Program-made: the position numbers and the translations under genes
Part shown: positions 32,561 through 41,184 of the stretch, piece after piece
How the letters are laid out: each line of letters opens with the position of its first letter
Position numbering within the stretch: the stretch's first letter is position 1
The notes under the pieces: model-generated
Database searches by the model: none
Told to the model about the DNA's origin: nothing
The model's input: only the letters and a program-made list of their open reading frames with translations
Assembly (NCBI RefSeq): GCF_900186865.1
Contig: NZ_LT906480.1
Span: 2,374,001-2,438,000, forward strand
From: Stenotrophomonas maltophilia
GTDB lineage: Bacteria > Pseudomonadota > Gammaproteobacteria > Xanthomonadales > Xanthomonadaceae
Length of the DNA: 64,000 nucleotides
Direction of reading: 5' to 3'

Positions 32561-34810
32561 TCAGAACTCCTGCCAATCACCCTCGGCAGCCAGCGCCGGC
32601 TGGGCGGCCGACGCCCGCAGCGGCCGTGTCGGTGCTGCCTTGGTGACGGGCAGGGCGGCCGCGACCTGACGTGGCTGCGGTGCATTGGCCAACCGTGCCG
32701 GCGCAGCGGCGACGCCCTGCGATGCCAGCCGGAAGCGCGCCACGGCTTCGCCCAGCTGCACGGCCTGGTCTTCCATGGCGCGCGCCGCAGCAGTCGCTTC
32801 CTCCACCAGCGCGGCATTCTGCTGCGTGGTTTCGTCCATCTGCACCACGGTCTGGTTGACCTGCTCGATGCCGGCCGACTGTTCCTGCGAAGCGGCGGAG
32901 ATCTCGGCCATGATGTCGGTCACGCGCTGCACCGAGGCGACGATCTCGCCCATGGTGCTGCCGGCCTGGTGCACCAGGCTGGAGCCTTCGGCGACCTTGC
33001 CGACCGAATCATCGATCAGGCCCTTGATCTCCTTGGCCGCCGCAGCCGAACGCTGGGCGAGGGTACGCACTTCGCTGGCGACCACGGCGAAACCACGGCC
33101 CTGCTCACCGGCACGCGCGGCTTCCACTGCGGCGTTCAGCGCCAGGATGTTGGTCTGGAACGCGATGCCGTCGATGACGCTGATGATCTCGGCGATCTTC
33201 TTCGACGAGGCTTCGATGGCCGACATGGTGGTGACCACCTGGCCGACCACCTCGCCGCCCTGCGAGGCGACACCGTGCGCGCCGATGGCGAGCTGGTTGG
33301 CCTGCCGGGCGTGCTCGGCGTTCTGGCGCACGGTGGAGGTCAGTTCCTCCATCGAGGCGGCGGTCTCTTCCAGGTTGGCGGCCTGCTGCTCGGTACGGCG
33401 CGACAGGTCGCTGTTGCCGGACGCGATCTCGCCAGCGGCGAGGGTGATGCTGGAGGCACTGGCCTGGATCTGGCCGACGATCTGGGTCAGCTGTGCGACG
33501 GTGGTGTTGGCGTCGTCACGCATGCGCGCGAACACGCCGTTGAACTGGCCGTCCATGCGTGCGGTCAGGTCGCCGGCGGCGATCGACTGCAGCAGTTGCG
33601 AGAGCTGGCCGAGGTTGCCGTCGGCCACCTGCATCATGCTGTTGAGCTGCTCGATCATCACGCGGAAATCGTGATCGAAACGCTGCGCATCACCGCGCTG
33701 GCTGAAGTCGCCGGCGGCGGCGGCCGAGGCCAGCTGCTGGATCTGCGTGTTGATGGCCAGCAGGCTGGCCTTGGCCGCGTCCATCGACTCGTGCAGGATC
33801 GCGCGGCTGCCAGGCAGGCGGCGGGCGTCCGGGGCGAGGTTGCCGATGGCGTACTGGTTGAGTACTTCAATGGCATCGACGATCGCATCGAGGTGTTCGA
33901 AGATCACCGTGTTGATGCCGCTGGCCAGCTGGCCGTAGACGCCCGGGAAGTCTTCCGGAATACGGTGGCTGATGTCCGGGCCGGCATGCATCTGTGCCAT
34001 CAACTGGGTCTGTTCGCTGAAGCGGCGCAGCATCGCGGTCATCTCGGCGGTGGCGGCCAGCATCTTGCCGGCTTCGTCCTTGCTGGTGGCCTGGGTGCTG
34101 ACGCTGAGGTCGCCGCGGGCAACCGCCTGGATGGCATGCACGGCCTTGCCCAGCGGGCCAGTGACGGCGCGCGAGATGACGGTGGCCAGTGCGGCGGCCA
34201 CCAACGAAAGCAGCACGATGCAGCTGACGATCGCGATCATGCTGTTGCGATGGGTGGCGTTGGCGTCGGCGATCTTGCCGTCCATCTGGCCGGCGATGTG
34301 GGTGCCCAGCGCCTTCATCGCAGCGAACAGGTCGCGACGCGCCGGGCGCGACTGCTCGTCGGAGATCTGCTGGGCCCGAGCGCCATCACCGGCGGCCACG
34401 GCGTCGCGCATCGCCTTGTTGGCGGCGAAGTAGCGGTCCAGCTGTGCGCTGGCCGCGCGATAGAGTTCACGCTCCTTGGCCAGCGCCGGCAGCGCCGAGT
34501 ACGCGGCCAGCTCGTCATGCACGGCCTTGGCGGTGTCGTCCATGCGCTTGTTGTAGTCGGCGACCTTCTCCGGCTGGTCGAGCATGCTCAGCTGTGCAAG
34601 TTCATAGGTGCGGAATTCTCCCAGCTGCGAGCGCGCCTCGCCCAGGTGCTGGACCGAGGGGATGTCGTTGCCAGCCATCTCGCGCAACTGCGCGTTGGCT
34701 TCGCTCAGGCGCAGCAGTGCGAAGGCGCCGAGGATCAGGGTCATCAAGGTGGTGAGGGTGAACCCCACGGCCAGCTTGCGGGCGATGGGCAGATCTTGGA
34801 ACCACTTCAT
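32561..34810 (-). CDS. Methyl-accepting chemotaxis protein, four-helix-bundle type
   Basis: Chemoreceptor of 749 residues: N-terminal helix (about 12-33), periplasmic helical bundle (about 36-185), second helix (about 189-212), HAMP, further HAMP-like linker repeats ([20 protein letters not shown]), and the signalling coil with tip [20 protein letters not shown]. The C-terminus EGDWQEF is a CheR-docking motif. The signalling part differs from the first receptor by only a few residues (for example [17 protein letters not shown] against [17 protein letters not shown]). It has its own FliA promoter. The ligand is unknown. Confidence 0.95.
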   Translation of the reverse strand: MKWFQDLPIARKLAVGFTLTTLMTLILGAFALLRLSEANAQLREMAGNDIPSVQHLGEARSQLGEFRTYELAQLSMLDQPEKVADYNKRMDDTAKAVHDELAAYSALPALAKERELYRAASAQLDRYFAANKAMRDAVAAGDGARAQQISDEQSRPARRDLFAAMKALGTHIAGQMDGKIADANATHRNSMIAIVSCIVLLSLVAAALATVISRAVTGPLGKAVHAIQAVARGDLSVSTQATSKDEAGKMLAATAEMTAMLRRFSEQTQLMAQMHAGPDISHRIPEDFPGVYGQLASGINTVIFEHLDAIVDAIEVLNQYAIGNLAPDARRLPGSRAILHESMDAAKASLLAINTQIQQLASAAAAGDFSQRGDAQRFDHDFRVMIEQLNSMMQVADGNLGQLSQLLQSIAAGDLTARMDGQFNGVFARMRDDANTTVAQLTQIVGQIQASASSITLAAGEIASGNSDLSRRTEQQAANLEETAASMEELTSTVRQNAEHARQANQLAIGAHGVASQGGEVVGQVVTTMSAIEASSKKIAEIISVIDGIAFQTNILALNAAVEAARAGEQGRGFAVVASEVRTLAQRSAAAAKEIKGLIDDSVGKVAEGSSLVHQAGSTMGEIVASVQRVTDIMAEISAASQEQSAGIEQVNQTVVQMDETTQQNAALVEEATAAARAMEDQAVQLGEAVARFRLASQGVAAAPARLANAPQPRQVAAALPVTKAAPTRPLRASAAQPALAAEGDWQEF
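32769..33433. repeat. Direct repeat copy 3: receptor signalling-domain DNA
   Basis: Gap-free partner of 25066-25730 and 28064-28728. Similarity to copy 1 runs on to about 33528, so copies 1 and 3 are the closest pair. Confidence 0.85.
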
Positions 34811-34919
34811 GCAGGGTGCTCCAGGTGGGCAGAGTGCCGGCGTCTGTGCGCCGGTTCGGGGGTGGTTGCAGAGCGAACGGGGGTGCCCGGTGGGGTTCGG
34901 TGACGACCGTCATTGCGAA

Positions 34920-34946
34920 ATAACGGCGCCGTCCGCGTGGACTTTA
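34920..34946 (-). promoter_or_regulatory. Sigma-28 (FliA) promoter of the third receptor
   Basis: Minus strand TAAAGTCC-N11-GCCGTTAT, close to consensus, about 110 bases before the receptor ATG. The rest of 34811-35180 holds a long leader, a GGGGTCAGA element and the cheA terminator. Confidence 0.82.
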
Positions 34947-35069
34947 TGGACGCAGATCACATTCGGTTGCGTAGGGATGACAGCGCGAAAGCGTTGCAGC
35001 GGCGTGCTTTCGCTTGGATGAAGTAGTTGCGCCCGCAACCATCATGGCGACGGAGTTCACAGAAGGGAT

Positions 35070-35108
35070 GGGGTCAGAGCTCTTTCCTGCGGAAAGGGAT
35101 CCGCCCCC
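35070..35108. repeat. GGGGTCAGA inverted repeat, diverged copy
   Basis: Imperfect palindrome starting GGGGTCAGAGCTCTTTCC with loop TGC and a partly degenerate right arm; related to 27512-27552 and 32467-32506. Confidence 0.65.
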
Positions 35109-35125
35109 CTTGGCAGAGCGCGCAT

Positions 35126-35157
35126 AAACAAAAACCGCCGCCCCGAAGGGCGGCGGT
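35126..35157 (-). terminator. Terminator after the STAS-cheY-cheA unit
   Basis: Minus strand stem ACCGCCGCCC/GGGCGGCGGT with a short loop, followed by TTTTTGTTT, 23 bases after the cheA stop. Confidence 0.88.
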
Positions 35158-35180
35158 CCAGTACACGCATGCAGCGTGGA

Positions 35181-37166
35181 TCAGGCGGCCTGCGGCATCC
35201 GCAACGAGCGCACCAGTCCGCCGATGTCGACGATCAACGCGACGCGGCCGTCGCCAAGGATGGTGGCACCGGACACCCCGCCGATGCGGCGGTAGTTGTT
35301 CTCGATGTTCTTCACCACCACCTGCTGCTGGCCGACCAGTTCATCCACTTCCAGTGCGATCTTCTGGCCATCGCCTTCGACCACGACCACCAGCGATTCA
35401 CTGCCCGGCGCACGGTTGCCGTAGCCGTAGTACTCGCTCAGCGAGAGGATCGGCAGGTACTCGCCACGTACGCGCAGCACGCGGCCTTCGCCGGCCATGC
35501 TGCGGATGTCCTCGGCCTGCGGCTGCAACGCCTCAAGCACATAGGCCAGCGGCAGGATCAGGGTTTCGCCGGCAACGGCCACGGTCATGCCGTCGAGGAT
35601 GGCCAGGGTCAGCGGCAGGCGGATCAGCGTGCGGGTGCCAGTACCCAGGCTGCTTTCGATCTGGACCTCGCCGCCCAGTGCCTGGATGTTGCGGCGAACC
35701 ACGTCCATGCCGACGCCACGCCCGGACAGGTCGGTGACCGCATCGGCAGTGGAGAAGCCTGGCTGGAAGATCAGGTCCCAGACCTGCGAATCGGTCGGGT
35801 TGTCCGGTACGGCCAGGCCGCGTTCGGTGGCCTTGGCCAGGATCTTGGCGCGATCCAGGCCGCGGCCGTCGTCGCTCACTTCGATGACGATATGGCCGCC
35901 CTGGTGCGAAGCGGCCAGGGTGATCGTGCCGGTTTCGTCCTTGCCTGCGCCGCGACGCACGTCGGGCATTTCCAGGCCGTGGTCGATCGAGTTGCGCACC
36001 AGGTGCACCAGTGGATCGGCGATCTTCTCGATCAGCCCCTTGTCCAGCTCGGTGCCCTCGCCGACGGTGCGCAGGCGCACCTGCTTGCCGAGGCGGCTGG
36101 ACAGGTCGCGGACCAGGCGCGGGAAGCGGCGGAACACCGCGTCGACCGGCAGCATGCGAACGCCGATCACCGCTTCCTGCAGGTCGCGGGTGTTGCGTTC
36201 CAGCTGGTCCAGGCCGGCGAACAGGCTCTCGGCGTGGACCGGGTCCAGCGCGTGCGAGACCTGCTTGAGCATGGCCTGGGTGATGACCAGTTCGCCGACC
36301 AGGTTGATCAGCGCATCGACCTTGTCGACGCTGACGCGGATCGACGTTTCGGCTTCCTGGGCGGCAGGCGCAGCAGGCGCAGCAGGCGCTGCCGGCACGA
36401 CGGCAGCAGGTGTGGAAGGGGATGCAGCAACGGGGGCCTGGGTTGCCAGGCTCGGCGGCGCTGCCGGACGGATGTCCAGCTCGCAGTCGTCCAGCACCCA
36501 GGCGAAGGTGTCTTCGATCTTGCTGCGCGGCACCTTGCCGACCAGGCCCAGGTCCCACGCCAGGTGGGCCTCGAGCGGGTCGAGCTGGGCGAAGCCCGGC
36601 AGGCGTTCCATGCGCGCGGCCACCTGCAGCGAGCCGAGGTGTTCCAGTTCGCGGATGATGCGCAACGGGTCGTTGCCGCTCATGAACAGCGAGGGTGCCG
36701 GGGTGAACCCGATCTGCCAGGCTTCCGGCGTATCGTCCACCTTGGCGGCGGCAGCGGCCGGCGCGCTCGGTGCGGCCTGGCCGGAGAGAACGGCTTCGAG
36801 GCGCGCCTTCACTGCGGCGACCGCAGCGGGGTCTGCGGCCTGGCCATGTTCGGCTTCGCGCAGCAGGGCGCGCAGCACATCCACCGAGGACAGCATGGCA
36901 TCGACGGCATGGCCTTCCAGGGCGCGCTTGCCGGCACGCAGCTCATCGAGCAGCGTTTCCAGCACGTGGGTCAGGCCGGCGATGGCATCGAAGCCGAAGG
37001 TGCCGGCGCCGCCCTTGATCGAGTGGGCGGCGCGGAACACCGAATTGATGATCTCCGCGTCCTGCTGCCCCGATTCCAGGGCCAGCAGGCCAGCCTCCAT
37101 CGCGTCGAGGCCTTCGCGGCTCTCCTCGAAGAAGGTGGCGTGGAAGCGTTGCAGGTCCATGCTCAT
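35181..37166 (-). CDS. cheA: Chemotaxis histidine kinase CheA of system A
   Basis: Array kinase that autophosphorylates in response to receptors and passes phosphate to CheY and CheB. The 661-residue protein has P1/HPt with H48 (FRAAHSIKGGAGTFGF), a P2-like segment (about 150-240), an Ala/Pro linker, P3 dimerisation (about 285-350), the P4 ATPase (LVHLVRNSIDHG, DDGRGLD, GRGVGMDVV) and a C-terminal P5 CheW-like domain. It belongs with the STAS and cheY genes just upstream and with cheR-cheD-cheB, and appears distinct from the flagellar-type cheA at 42027-43856. All domains are intact. Confidence 0.95.
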   Translation of the reverse strand: MSMDLQRFHATFFEESREGLDAMEAGLLALESGQQDAEIINSVFRAAHSIKGGAGTFGFDAIAGLTHVLETLLDELRAGKRALEGHAVDAMLSSVDVLRALLREAEHGQAADPAAVAAVKARLEAVLSGQAAPSAPAAAAAKVDDTPEAWQIGFTPAPSLFMSGNDPLRIIRELEHLGSLQVAARMERLPGFAQLDPLEAHLAWDLGLVGKVPRSKIEDTFAWVLDDCELDIRPAAPPSLATQAPVAASPSTPAAVVPAAPAAPAAPAAQEAETSIRVSVDKVDALINLVGELVITQAMLKQVSHALDPVHAESLFAGLDQLERNTRDLQEAVIGVRMLPVDAVFRRFPRLVRDLSSRLGKQVRLRTVGEGTELDKGLIEKIADPLVHLVRNSIDHGLEMPDVRRGAGKDETGTITLAASHQGGHIVIEVSDDGRGLDRAKILAKATERGLAVPDNPTDSQVWDLIFQPGFSTADAVTDLSGRGVGMDVVRRNIQALGGEVQIESSLGTGTRTLIRLPLTLAILDGMTVAVAGETLILPLAYVLEALQPQAEDIRSMAGEGRVLRVRGEYLPILSLSEYYGYGNRAPGSESLVVVVEGDGQKIALEVDELVGQQQVVVKNIENNYRRIGGVSGATILGDGRVALIVDIGGLVRSLRMPQAA

Positions 37167-37211
37167 GGCAGTGGTGGTCCGGAAGCGAAGAAGGGGAGCG
37201 GTGCGGGGCGA

Positions 37212-37577
37212 TCAGCCCAGCACTTTCTGCACGGTGGCGACCAGCTGTTCCGGATTGAACGGCTTGACCAGCCAACCGGTGGCACCGGCGGCCTTGCCTT
37301 CGGACTTCTTGTCGGCGGCCGATTCGGTGGTCAGCATCAGCAGCGGGGTGAACTTGTAGTCCGGCAGCTGGCGCAGTTCGCGGATCAGCGCGATGCCGTC
37401 CATGTTCGGCATGTTGACGTCGGTGACCACCGCGTTGAAGCGCTGGCCCTTGGCGCGACCGAGCGCGACCGCGCCGTCTTCGGCTTCTTCGACGGCGAAA
37501 CCGGCCGAGGTGAGGGCGAAGGAAACCATCTGGCGCATCGACGCCGAATCGTCCACCACCAAGATACGTGCGCTCAT
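37212..37577 (-). CDS. cheY: CheY-type response regulator of system A
   Basis: Single receiver domain of 121 residues with acidic pocket D9-D10 (VVDDSASMRQM), acceptor D53 (VVTDVNMPNMDG), a switch Thr in MLTTESAADKKSE and the lysine in GWLVKPFNPEQL. Its ATG overlaps the stop of the STAS gene by four bases, and cheA follows after 45 bases. It could be the output or a phosphate sink of the system A kinase. It differs clearly from the FliM-binding CheY at 44464-44856. Confidence 0.93.
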   Translation of the reverse strand: MSARILVVDDSASMRQMVSFALTSAGFAVEEAEDGAVALGRAKGQRFNAVVTDVNMPNMDGIALIRELRQLPDYKFTPLLMLTTESAADKKSEGKAAGATGWLVKPFNPEQLVATVQKVLG

Positions 37578-37882
37578 GCAGCGTTCTCCACAGATTTCAG
37601 GTTGTCATGGGTTACGTCCAGGCCCAGGGCCTGGGTGACGCCCAGCAGGCGTGCGGCGTCACGGAAGGTTGCGGTGCAACCGTGGAAGCCGGTGCCCAGG
37701 CCTGCCTCGCGGCGGGCCTGCACGAATGCACACAGCACCTGCACGGCGGCCGTGTGGATGCGGGCGACCTGGCTTGCATCCAGGGTCAGCTCGCCTGCCT
37801 GCGCCACCAGCGGGGCGAGGCGGTTCTTGAGCTCGGTGCTGCTCTCGATGCCGAGATCCTCACCCAGTTCGACAGTGCTCAT
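37574..37882 (-). CDS. STAS-domain protein lacking the usual phospho-serine
   Basis: A 102-residue single STAS domain. The core LTLDASQVARIHTAAVQVLC aligns with the anti-sigma-antagonist pattern 'D.S.V..IDSSG..VL', but the serine pair is replaced by Thr-Ala, so switching by the usual serine kinase is unlikely. Start ATG 37882 was preferred over an in-frame Met at 37897. It is first in STAS-cheY-cheA and has a FliA promoter 31 bases upstream. STAS proteins occur in several chemosensory clusters with unclear roles; here it may act as a scaffold. Confidence 0.87.
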   Translation of the reverse strand: MSTVELGEDLGIESSTELKNRLAPLVAQAGELTLDASQVARIHTAAVQVLCAFVQARREAGLGTGFHGCTATFRDAARLLGVTQALGLDVTHDNLKSVENAA

Positions 37883-37912
37883 CGTTGCTCCGGACAAACG
37901 GTTCCGTGATCC

Positions 37913-37939
37913 ATAACGGCACCCGGGCGGGGTTCTTTA
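37913..37939 (-). promoter_or_regulatory. Sigma-28 (FliA) promoter of STAS-cheY-cheA
   Basis: Minus strand TAAAGAAC-N11-GCCGTTAT, with intact TAAAG and 11-base spacer. Confidence 0.82.
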
Positions 37940-37944
37940 GAGGA

Positions 37945-38161
37945 ATCGACGCGGTGCGTCGATGCGGTCGCAGCTGAAAAGGGGACGGAGGGGATCAAGT
38001 CGCAAGCGACCTGGCTCTACTGCAGCCCCCTCGGCAACGGCGACCGCGCAGTGGGGACGTAAGGTGTTGATCCAACGGATCAACTCCTTGCGTCCCCGAC
38101 AGGCACCGCTTCGGCGCAAAGCGCCGAGCCACTTGCGACTTAATCCCCTCCGTCCCCTTTT
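37945..38161. repeat. Composite nested inverted-repeat element
   Basis: Outer arms of 30 bases (37977-38006 and 38132-38161, one mismatch) begin AAAAGGGGACGGAGGGGAT. Inside are a 21-base-arm hairpin with loop AAC (38053-38097, two mismatches) starting GGGGACGTAAGG, and a smaller hairpin TCGGCGC/GCGCCGA (38111-38127). A further palindrome ATCGACGC/GCGTCGAT lies at 37945-37963. The element fills the 286-base gap between parP and the STAS gene and has no open reading frame of note. Confidence 0.78.
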
Positions 38162-38168
38162 TTCCAGA

Positions 38169-39383
38169 TCAACTCAACAGCCGTGTGGCGTCCAGCAGGA
38201 TCATCGGGCGCTGGCTGACCCGGGCGACGCCGCGGAACAGATCATTGGAGATCTGGCAGATGCGGGCGGTATCCGGGGGTTCGATCTGTGAATCGGTGAG
38301 GTTGGCGACATCTTCCACTGTCGACACGCGCAGGCCGATGGTCTCGCCGTCCTCTTCCAGCACCACGATGCGGGTCTGGGCATCGTCTTCTGCCGCTGCG
38401 GCGCCGAGGTGCAGGCCGAGGTCCATCACCGGCACCACCTGGCCACGCAGGTTCATGATCCCGAGCATCGCCGGTGCCGTGCCACGCAACGGCAGCAGTG
38501 GCACCGGCAACACCACTTCCTGCACTTTCAGCAGTTCCAGCGCATAGGCCTGGGTCCCGCAGCGCAGGCGCAGCCAGCGCGAGGTGCGCTCGCCGGCGCG
38601 GCGGTTCTGCGGGTGCGGGCTGCTGGCGGGCTGGTGCGCCTGCGCCTGCAGCTCCTGCCAGGTACCGGGACGGTTGGTGGCCGGGGCATCCAGGGCAACG
38701 CGGGGCGGCGGCGCGGCGGCAGCACGCGCGGCCGGGGCGGGCGCGGGTGCAGGGCGCGGTGCCGGGGGCGCAACCACGGCCGGTGGCGGCGTGGGGACAT
38801 CCTCGCCACCAGCAGCGGCTTCGAACGCAGCCTGCAGACCGGGGCTGTCAGTGTGGGCGAGCTGATGGCTGTCGGCCGCGTCGGTCTCGTAGATCACTTC
38901 GTCGGGCAGGTCGTCCCAGGTGGGCTCCGGGCCGGTCTTGGCCGGGGCCGTCTCGTGGATCACCTCGTCAGGCAGGTCATCCCTGGTCGGTTCGCGCTCG
39001 GGAGCGGCGACCGGCATTGCGGCGGCCTCGAAGGCGGCTTCCAGTGCTGCCTCGTCCTGTGCCGGGGCAGCGGCAACAGTGTCCGTCTCATAGATCACTT
39101 CGGGGGGCAGATCGTCCCAGGTGGGTTCGCGCTCGGCCGTTGTGGCCGCCTCGAAGGCGGCTTCGAGCGCGGCGTTGTCCACGGCAGGCCCCGCGGCAAC
39201 GGTGTCGGTTTCGTAGATCACCTCGGCCGGCAGGTCATCCCAGGTCGGCTCGCGTTCCGGTTCCGATGTGCTGTCCGGAGCCGGGGCGGCGCTGTCCGGC
39301 GTTGGCAGCACGACGGCCGCCGGGGCGATCGCTTCGCCCAGCAGTTCGTCCAGGTAGTCGTCCAGTACGCCGGTGCTGTTCAT
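38169..39383 (-). CDS. parP: ParP-like CheW-domain protein with acidic N-terminal repeats
   Basis: Likely partner of ParC that tethers chemosensory arrays to the cell pole. The 404-residue protein has a C-terminal CheW-like domain (about 268-404; RWLRLRCGTQAYALELLKVQ, MLGIMNLRGQVVPVMDLG). The N-terminal 200 residues are low in complexity and carry four copies of EPTWDDLPxEVIYETD (about 45-60, 86-101, 131-146, 153-168), most alternating with LEAAFEAA modules. A Pro/Ala linker follows. The ATG overlaps the parC stop by four bases. The gene order motC-motD-parC-parP matches Pseudomonas and Vibrio. The repeats are not part of the ParP descriptions I know. Confidence 0.9.
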   Translation of the reverse strand: MNSTGVLDDYLDELLGEAIAPAAVVLPTPDSAAPAPDSTSEPEREPTWDDLPAEVIYETDTVAAGPAVDNAALEAAFEAATTAEREPTWDDLPPEVIYETDTVAAAPAQDEAALEAAFEAAAMPVAAPEREPTRDDLPDEVIHETAPAKTGPEPTWDDLPDEVIYETDAADSHQLAHTDSPGLQAAFEAAAGGEDVPTPPPAVVAPPAPRPAPAPAPAARAAAAPPPRVALDAPATNRPGTWQELQAQAHQPASSPHPQNRRAGERTSRWLRLRCGTQAYALELLKVQEVVLPVPLLPLRGTAPAMLGIMNLRGQVVPVMDLGLHLGAAAAEDDAQTRIVVLEEDGETIGLRVSTVEDVANLTDSQIEPPDTARICQISNDLFRGVARVSQRPMILLDATRLLS

Positions 39384-40162
39384 GCGGCCTGCTCCAAGGC
39401 ACGGGCATCCTCACCGAGGATCCAGTTCAGTGCGCGGCGATAGGCGGCCAGGCCGCGGCCCGGGTAGTCCTCACCAACGCTGGGCAGGGTCAGGCCTGCG
39501 GCATTGCTGATGCGGGTGTCGATCGGAATGGCGTCTTCCCACACGCGGGTGCCCTGGCGATCCTGCATCGTGCGCAGCGACTCGTTGCCGGCGCGGGTGC
39601 GGCGGTCGAACAGGGTCGGCAGGATCGAGATCGGCAGCGGGCGGCGGCGCGAGCGCTCGACCATCTCGCCGGTGCGGACCATGCCGTCCAGGCCATGCAG
39701 GGCCAGCGGCTCTGCCTGGGTGGGAATGATCAGGCGGTCGGCAGCGGCCAGCGCGTTGATCATCAACAGGCCAAGGGTGGGGGCACAGTCCAGCAGTATG
39801 TAGTCGTGCTGGCCCTGGTGACGCGCCAGTGCGTTCTGCAGGGCCAGGCCGAGGCCGGGCTGGTTGGCGCTGCGGCGCTCCAGCGTGGCCAGCGCCGACT
39901 GCGCGCAGACGTAGTCCAGGCCGTGGATGCTGCTGGCATGGCACAGGCTGGAAAGATCGGCCGGCGGGGCGCCGAACAGTTCCAGCACGCCCGCCGGTGG
40001 CGGATCCACCGGCACGCCGAAGGCGCGGCTGAGCGAGGCATGCGGATCGAGGTCGATCAGCAGCACGCGATGGCCAAGTGCGGCCAGGCCGCGGCCGAGG
40101 GCGAGGGTGGTGGTGGTCTTGCCGACTCCGCCCTTCTGGTTGGCGACTGCCCAGATGCGCAT
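39380..40162 (-). CDS. parC: ParC-type ParA ATPase for polar chemotaxis arrays
   Basis: MinD/ParA-family ATPase that positions chemosensory arrays and helps their inheritance at division in polar flagellates. The 260-residue protein has the deviant Walker A motif NQKGGVGKTTTTLAL at the N-terminus, a Walker A' segment LLIDLDPHASLS and a Walker B-like YILLDCAPTLGLLM. It lies four bases after motD and overlaps parP by four bases, so it belongs to motC-motD-parC-parP. It differs from FleN, the flagellar-number ATPase at 45654-46541. Confidence 0.93.
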   Translation of the reverse strand: MRIWAVANQKGGVGKTTTTLALGRGLAALGHRVLLIDLDPHASLSRAFGVPVDPPPAGVLELFGAPPADLSSLCHASSIHGLDYVCAQSALATLERRSANQPGLGLALQNALARHQGQHDYILLDCAPTLGLLMINALAAADRLIIPTQAEPLALHGLDGMVRTGEMVERSRRRPLPISILPTLFDRRTRAGNESLRTMQDRQGTRVWEDAIPIDTRISNAAGLTLPSVGEDYPGRGLAAYRRALNWILGEDARALEQAA

Positions 40163-40166
40163 CGGT

Positions 40167-41183
40167 TTACTCCTTCATTGCCGGGGGAACGGCGGCGCCG
40201 ACGCGGCTGCCAGCCGGCACCGGCGGCAACTTCACCGGTGCGATGGGGGAGGTGGGGGCGGTAGCCGGAGTTGCGGCGGCCTGTTCGGTGGTGTTGTCGT
40301 CGACGGCGCCGGTGGCCGCATTGAGGCGCTGGCCAAGCGGATCCACCGAGTGCGAGGTGTCGGCCAGGATGATGACCATCACCCGGCGGTTGCGGTTGCG
40401 CCCCTGCGCGCTGTCGTTCTCTTCGCGCGGACGGAACTGGCCATAGCCAACCATCGCCAGCCGTGATGGCTGCACGCCCTGGTCGGCGAACAGGTGCACC
40501 ACGCTGGCGGCGCGTCCGGCCGACAGTTCCCAGTTCGAAGGGAAGGTGGCGGTGGCGATCGGCACGTTGTCGGTATGGCCTTCCACGCGCACGCTGTTGG
40601 GCACGTCGCGCAGCACCTCGGCCAGGCTGGCCAGCGTCTGCCGTGCATGCACGTCCAGCGCGGCCGAGCCGGTGGGGAACAGGATGTCGCTGTTGATCTC
40701 CACTTCGATCCACAACTCGGTGCGGCGCACGCTGATCATGCCGCGGTCGATCAGCGGCGCCAGTGCCGCGGTGAGGCGGTCGGCGATGCTGTTGAGCTGG
40801 CGCTCGGCACGCGCGATCTGTTCCTGGTTGTGCACGGAGACCGGCATGCGCATCTGCGAGGCCATCGACGGCAGCAGGGTCGGGTCGTGCGACGGCGCGG
40901 GGGCGGAGGGGCCGATCTTGGTGCCGGACTTGATCACCGAGGGGCTGTCCCAGCCGCCACCCTGCACCTGCTTGTTACCCACCTGCACCGGATTGATGGT
41001 GCGCGGTGCGCCGCCGAAGGCATCGGTGAGCGCGTCGGCCATGATCCGGTACTTGCCCTCGTTGACCGAGGAGATCGCGTACATGACCACGAAGAAGGCG
41101 AGCAGCAACGTCATCAGGTCGGCATAGGGGATCGCCCATGCTTCATGGTTGGCGTGCTCTTCGTGGTGCTTGCGGCGGGCCAT
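40167..41183 (-). CDS. motD: Flagellar stator protein MotD (MotB family)
   Basis: Stator subunit that anchors the torque unit to peptidoglycan. The 338-residue protein has one N-terminal membrane helix with the essential aspartate D22 (WAIPYADLMTLLLAFFVVMY) and a C-terminal OmpA-like domain (about 150-290; VRVEGHTDNVPI, RNRNRRVMVIIL). A Pro/Ala-rich tail of about 50 residues beyond the OmpA domain is longer than in MotB. It starts one base after the motC stop. In Pseudomonas the MotCD stator is the one restrained by c-di-GMP, fitting the nearby ycgR. Confidence 0.94.
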   Translation of the reverse strand: MARRKHHEEHANHEAWAIPYADLMTLLLAFFVVMYAISSVNEGKYRIMADALTDAFGGAPRTINPVQVGNKQVQGGGWDSPSVIKSGTKIGPSAPAPSHDPTLLPSMASQMRMPVSVHNQEQIARAERQLNSIADRLTAALAPLIDRGMISVRRTELWIEVEINSDILFPTGSAALDVHARQTLASLAEVLRDVPNSVRVEGHTDNVPIATATFPSNWELSAGRAASVVHLFADQGVQPSRLAMVGYGQFRPREENDSAQGRNRNRRVMVIILADTSHSVDPLGQRLNAATGAVDDNTTEQAAATPATAPTSPIAPVKLPPVPAGSRVGAAVPPAMKE

Positions 41184-41184
41184 G

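Noticed and set aside
37574..37897. Longer start of the STAS gene (MSGATMSTVEL)
   Set aside because: The ATG at 37882 gives the normal domain length and leaves a suitable leader after the FliA promoter; the upstream start is possible but unsupported.
35169..37916. Plus-strand open frame of about 915 codons opposite cheA-cheY-STAS
   Set aside because: Shadow spanning three real genes and their gaps; no ribosome binding site or recognisable domain.
38169..39383. Tandem DNA repeats in parP as a possible CRISPR or minisatellite
   Set aside because: The units are in frame, encode conserved acidic motifs of unequal spacing, and vary at DNA level; they are coding repeats.
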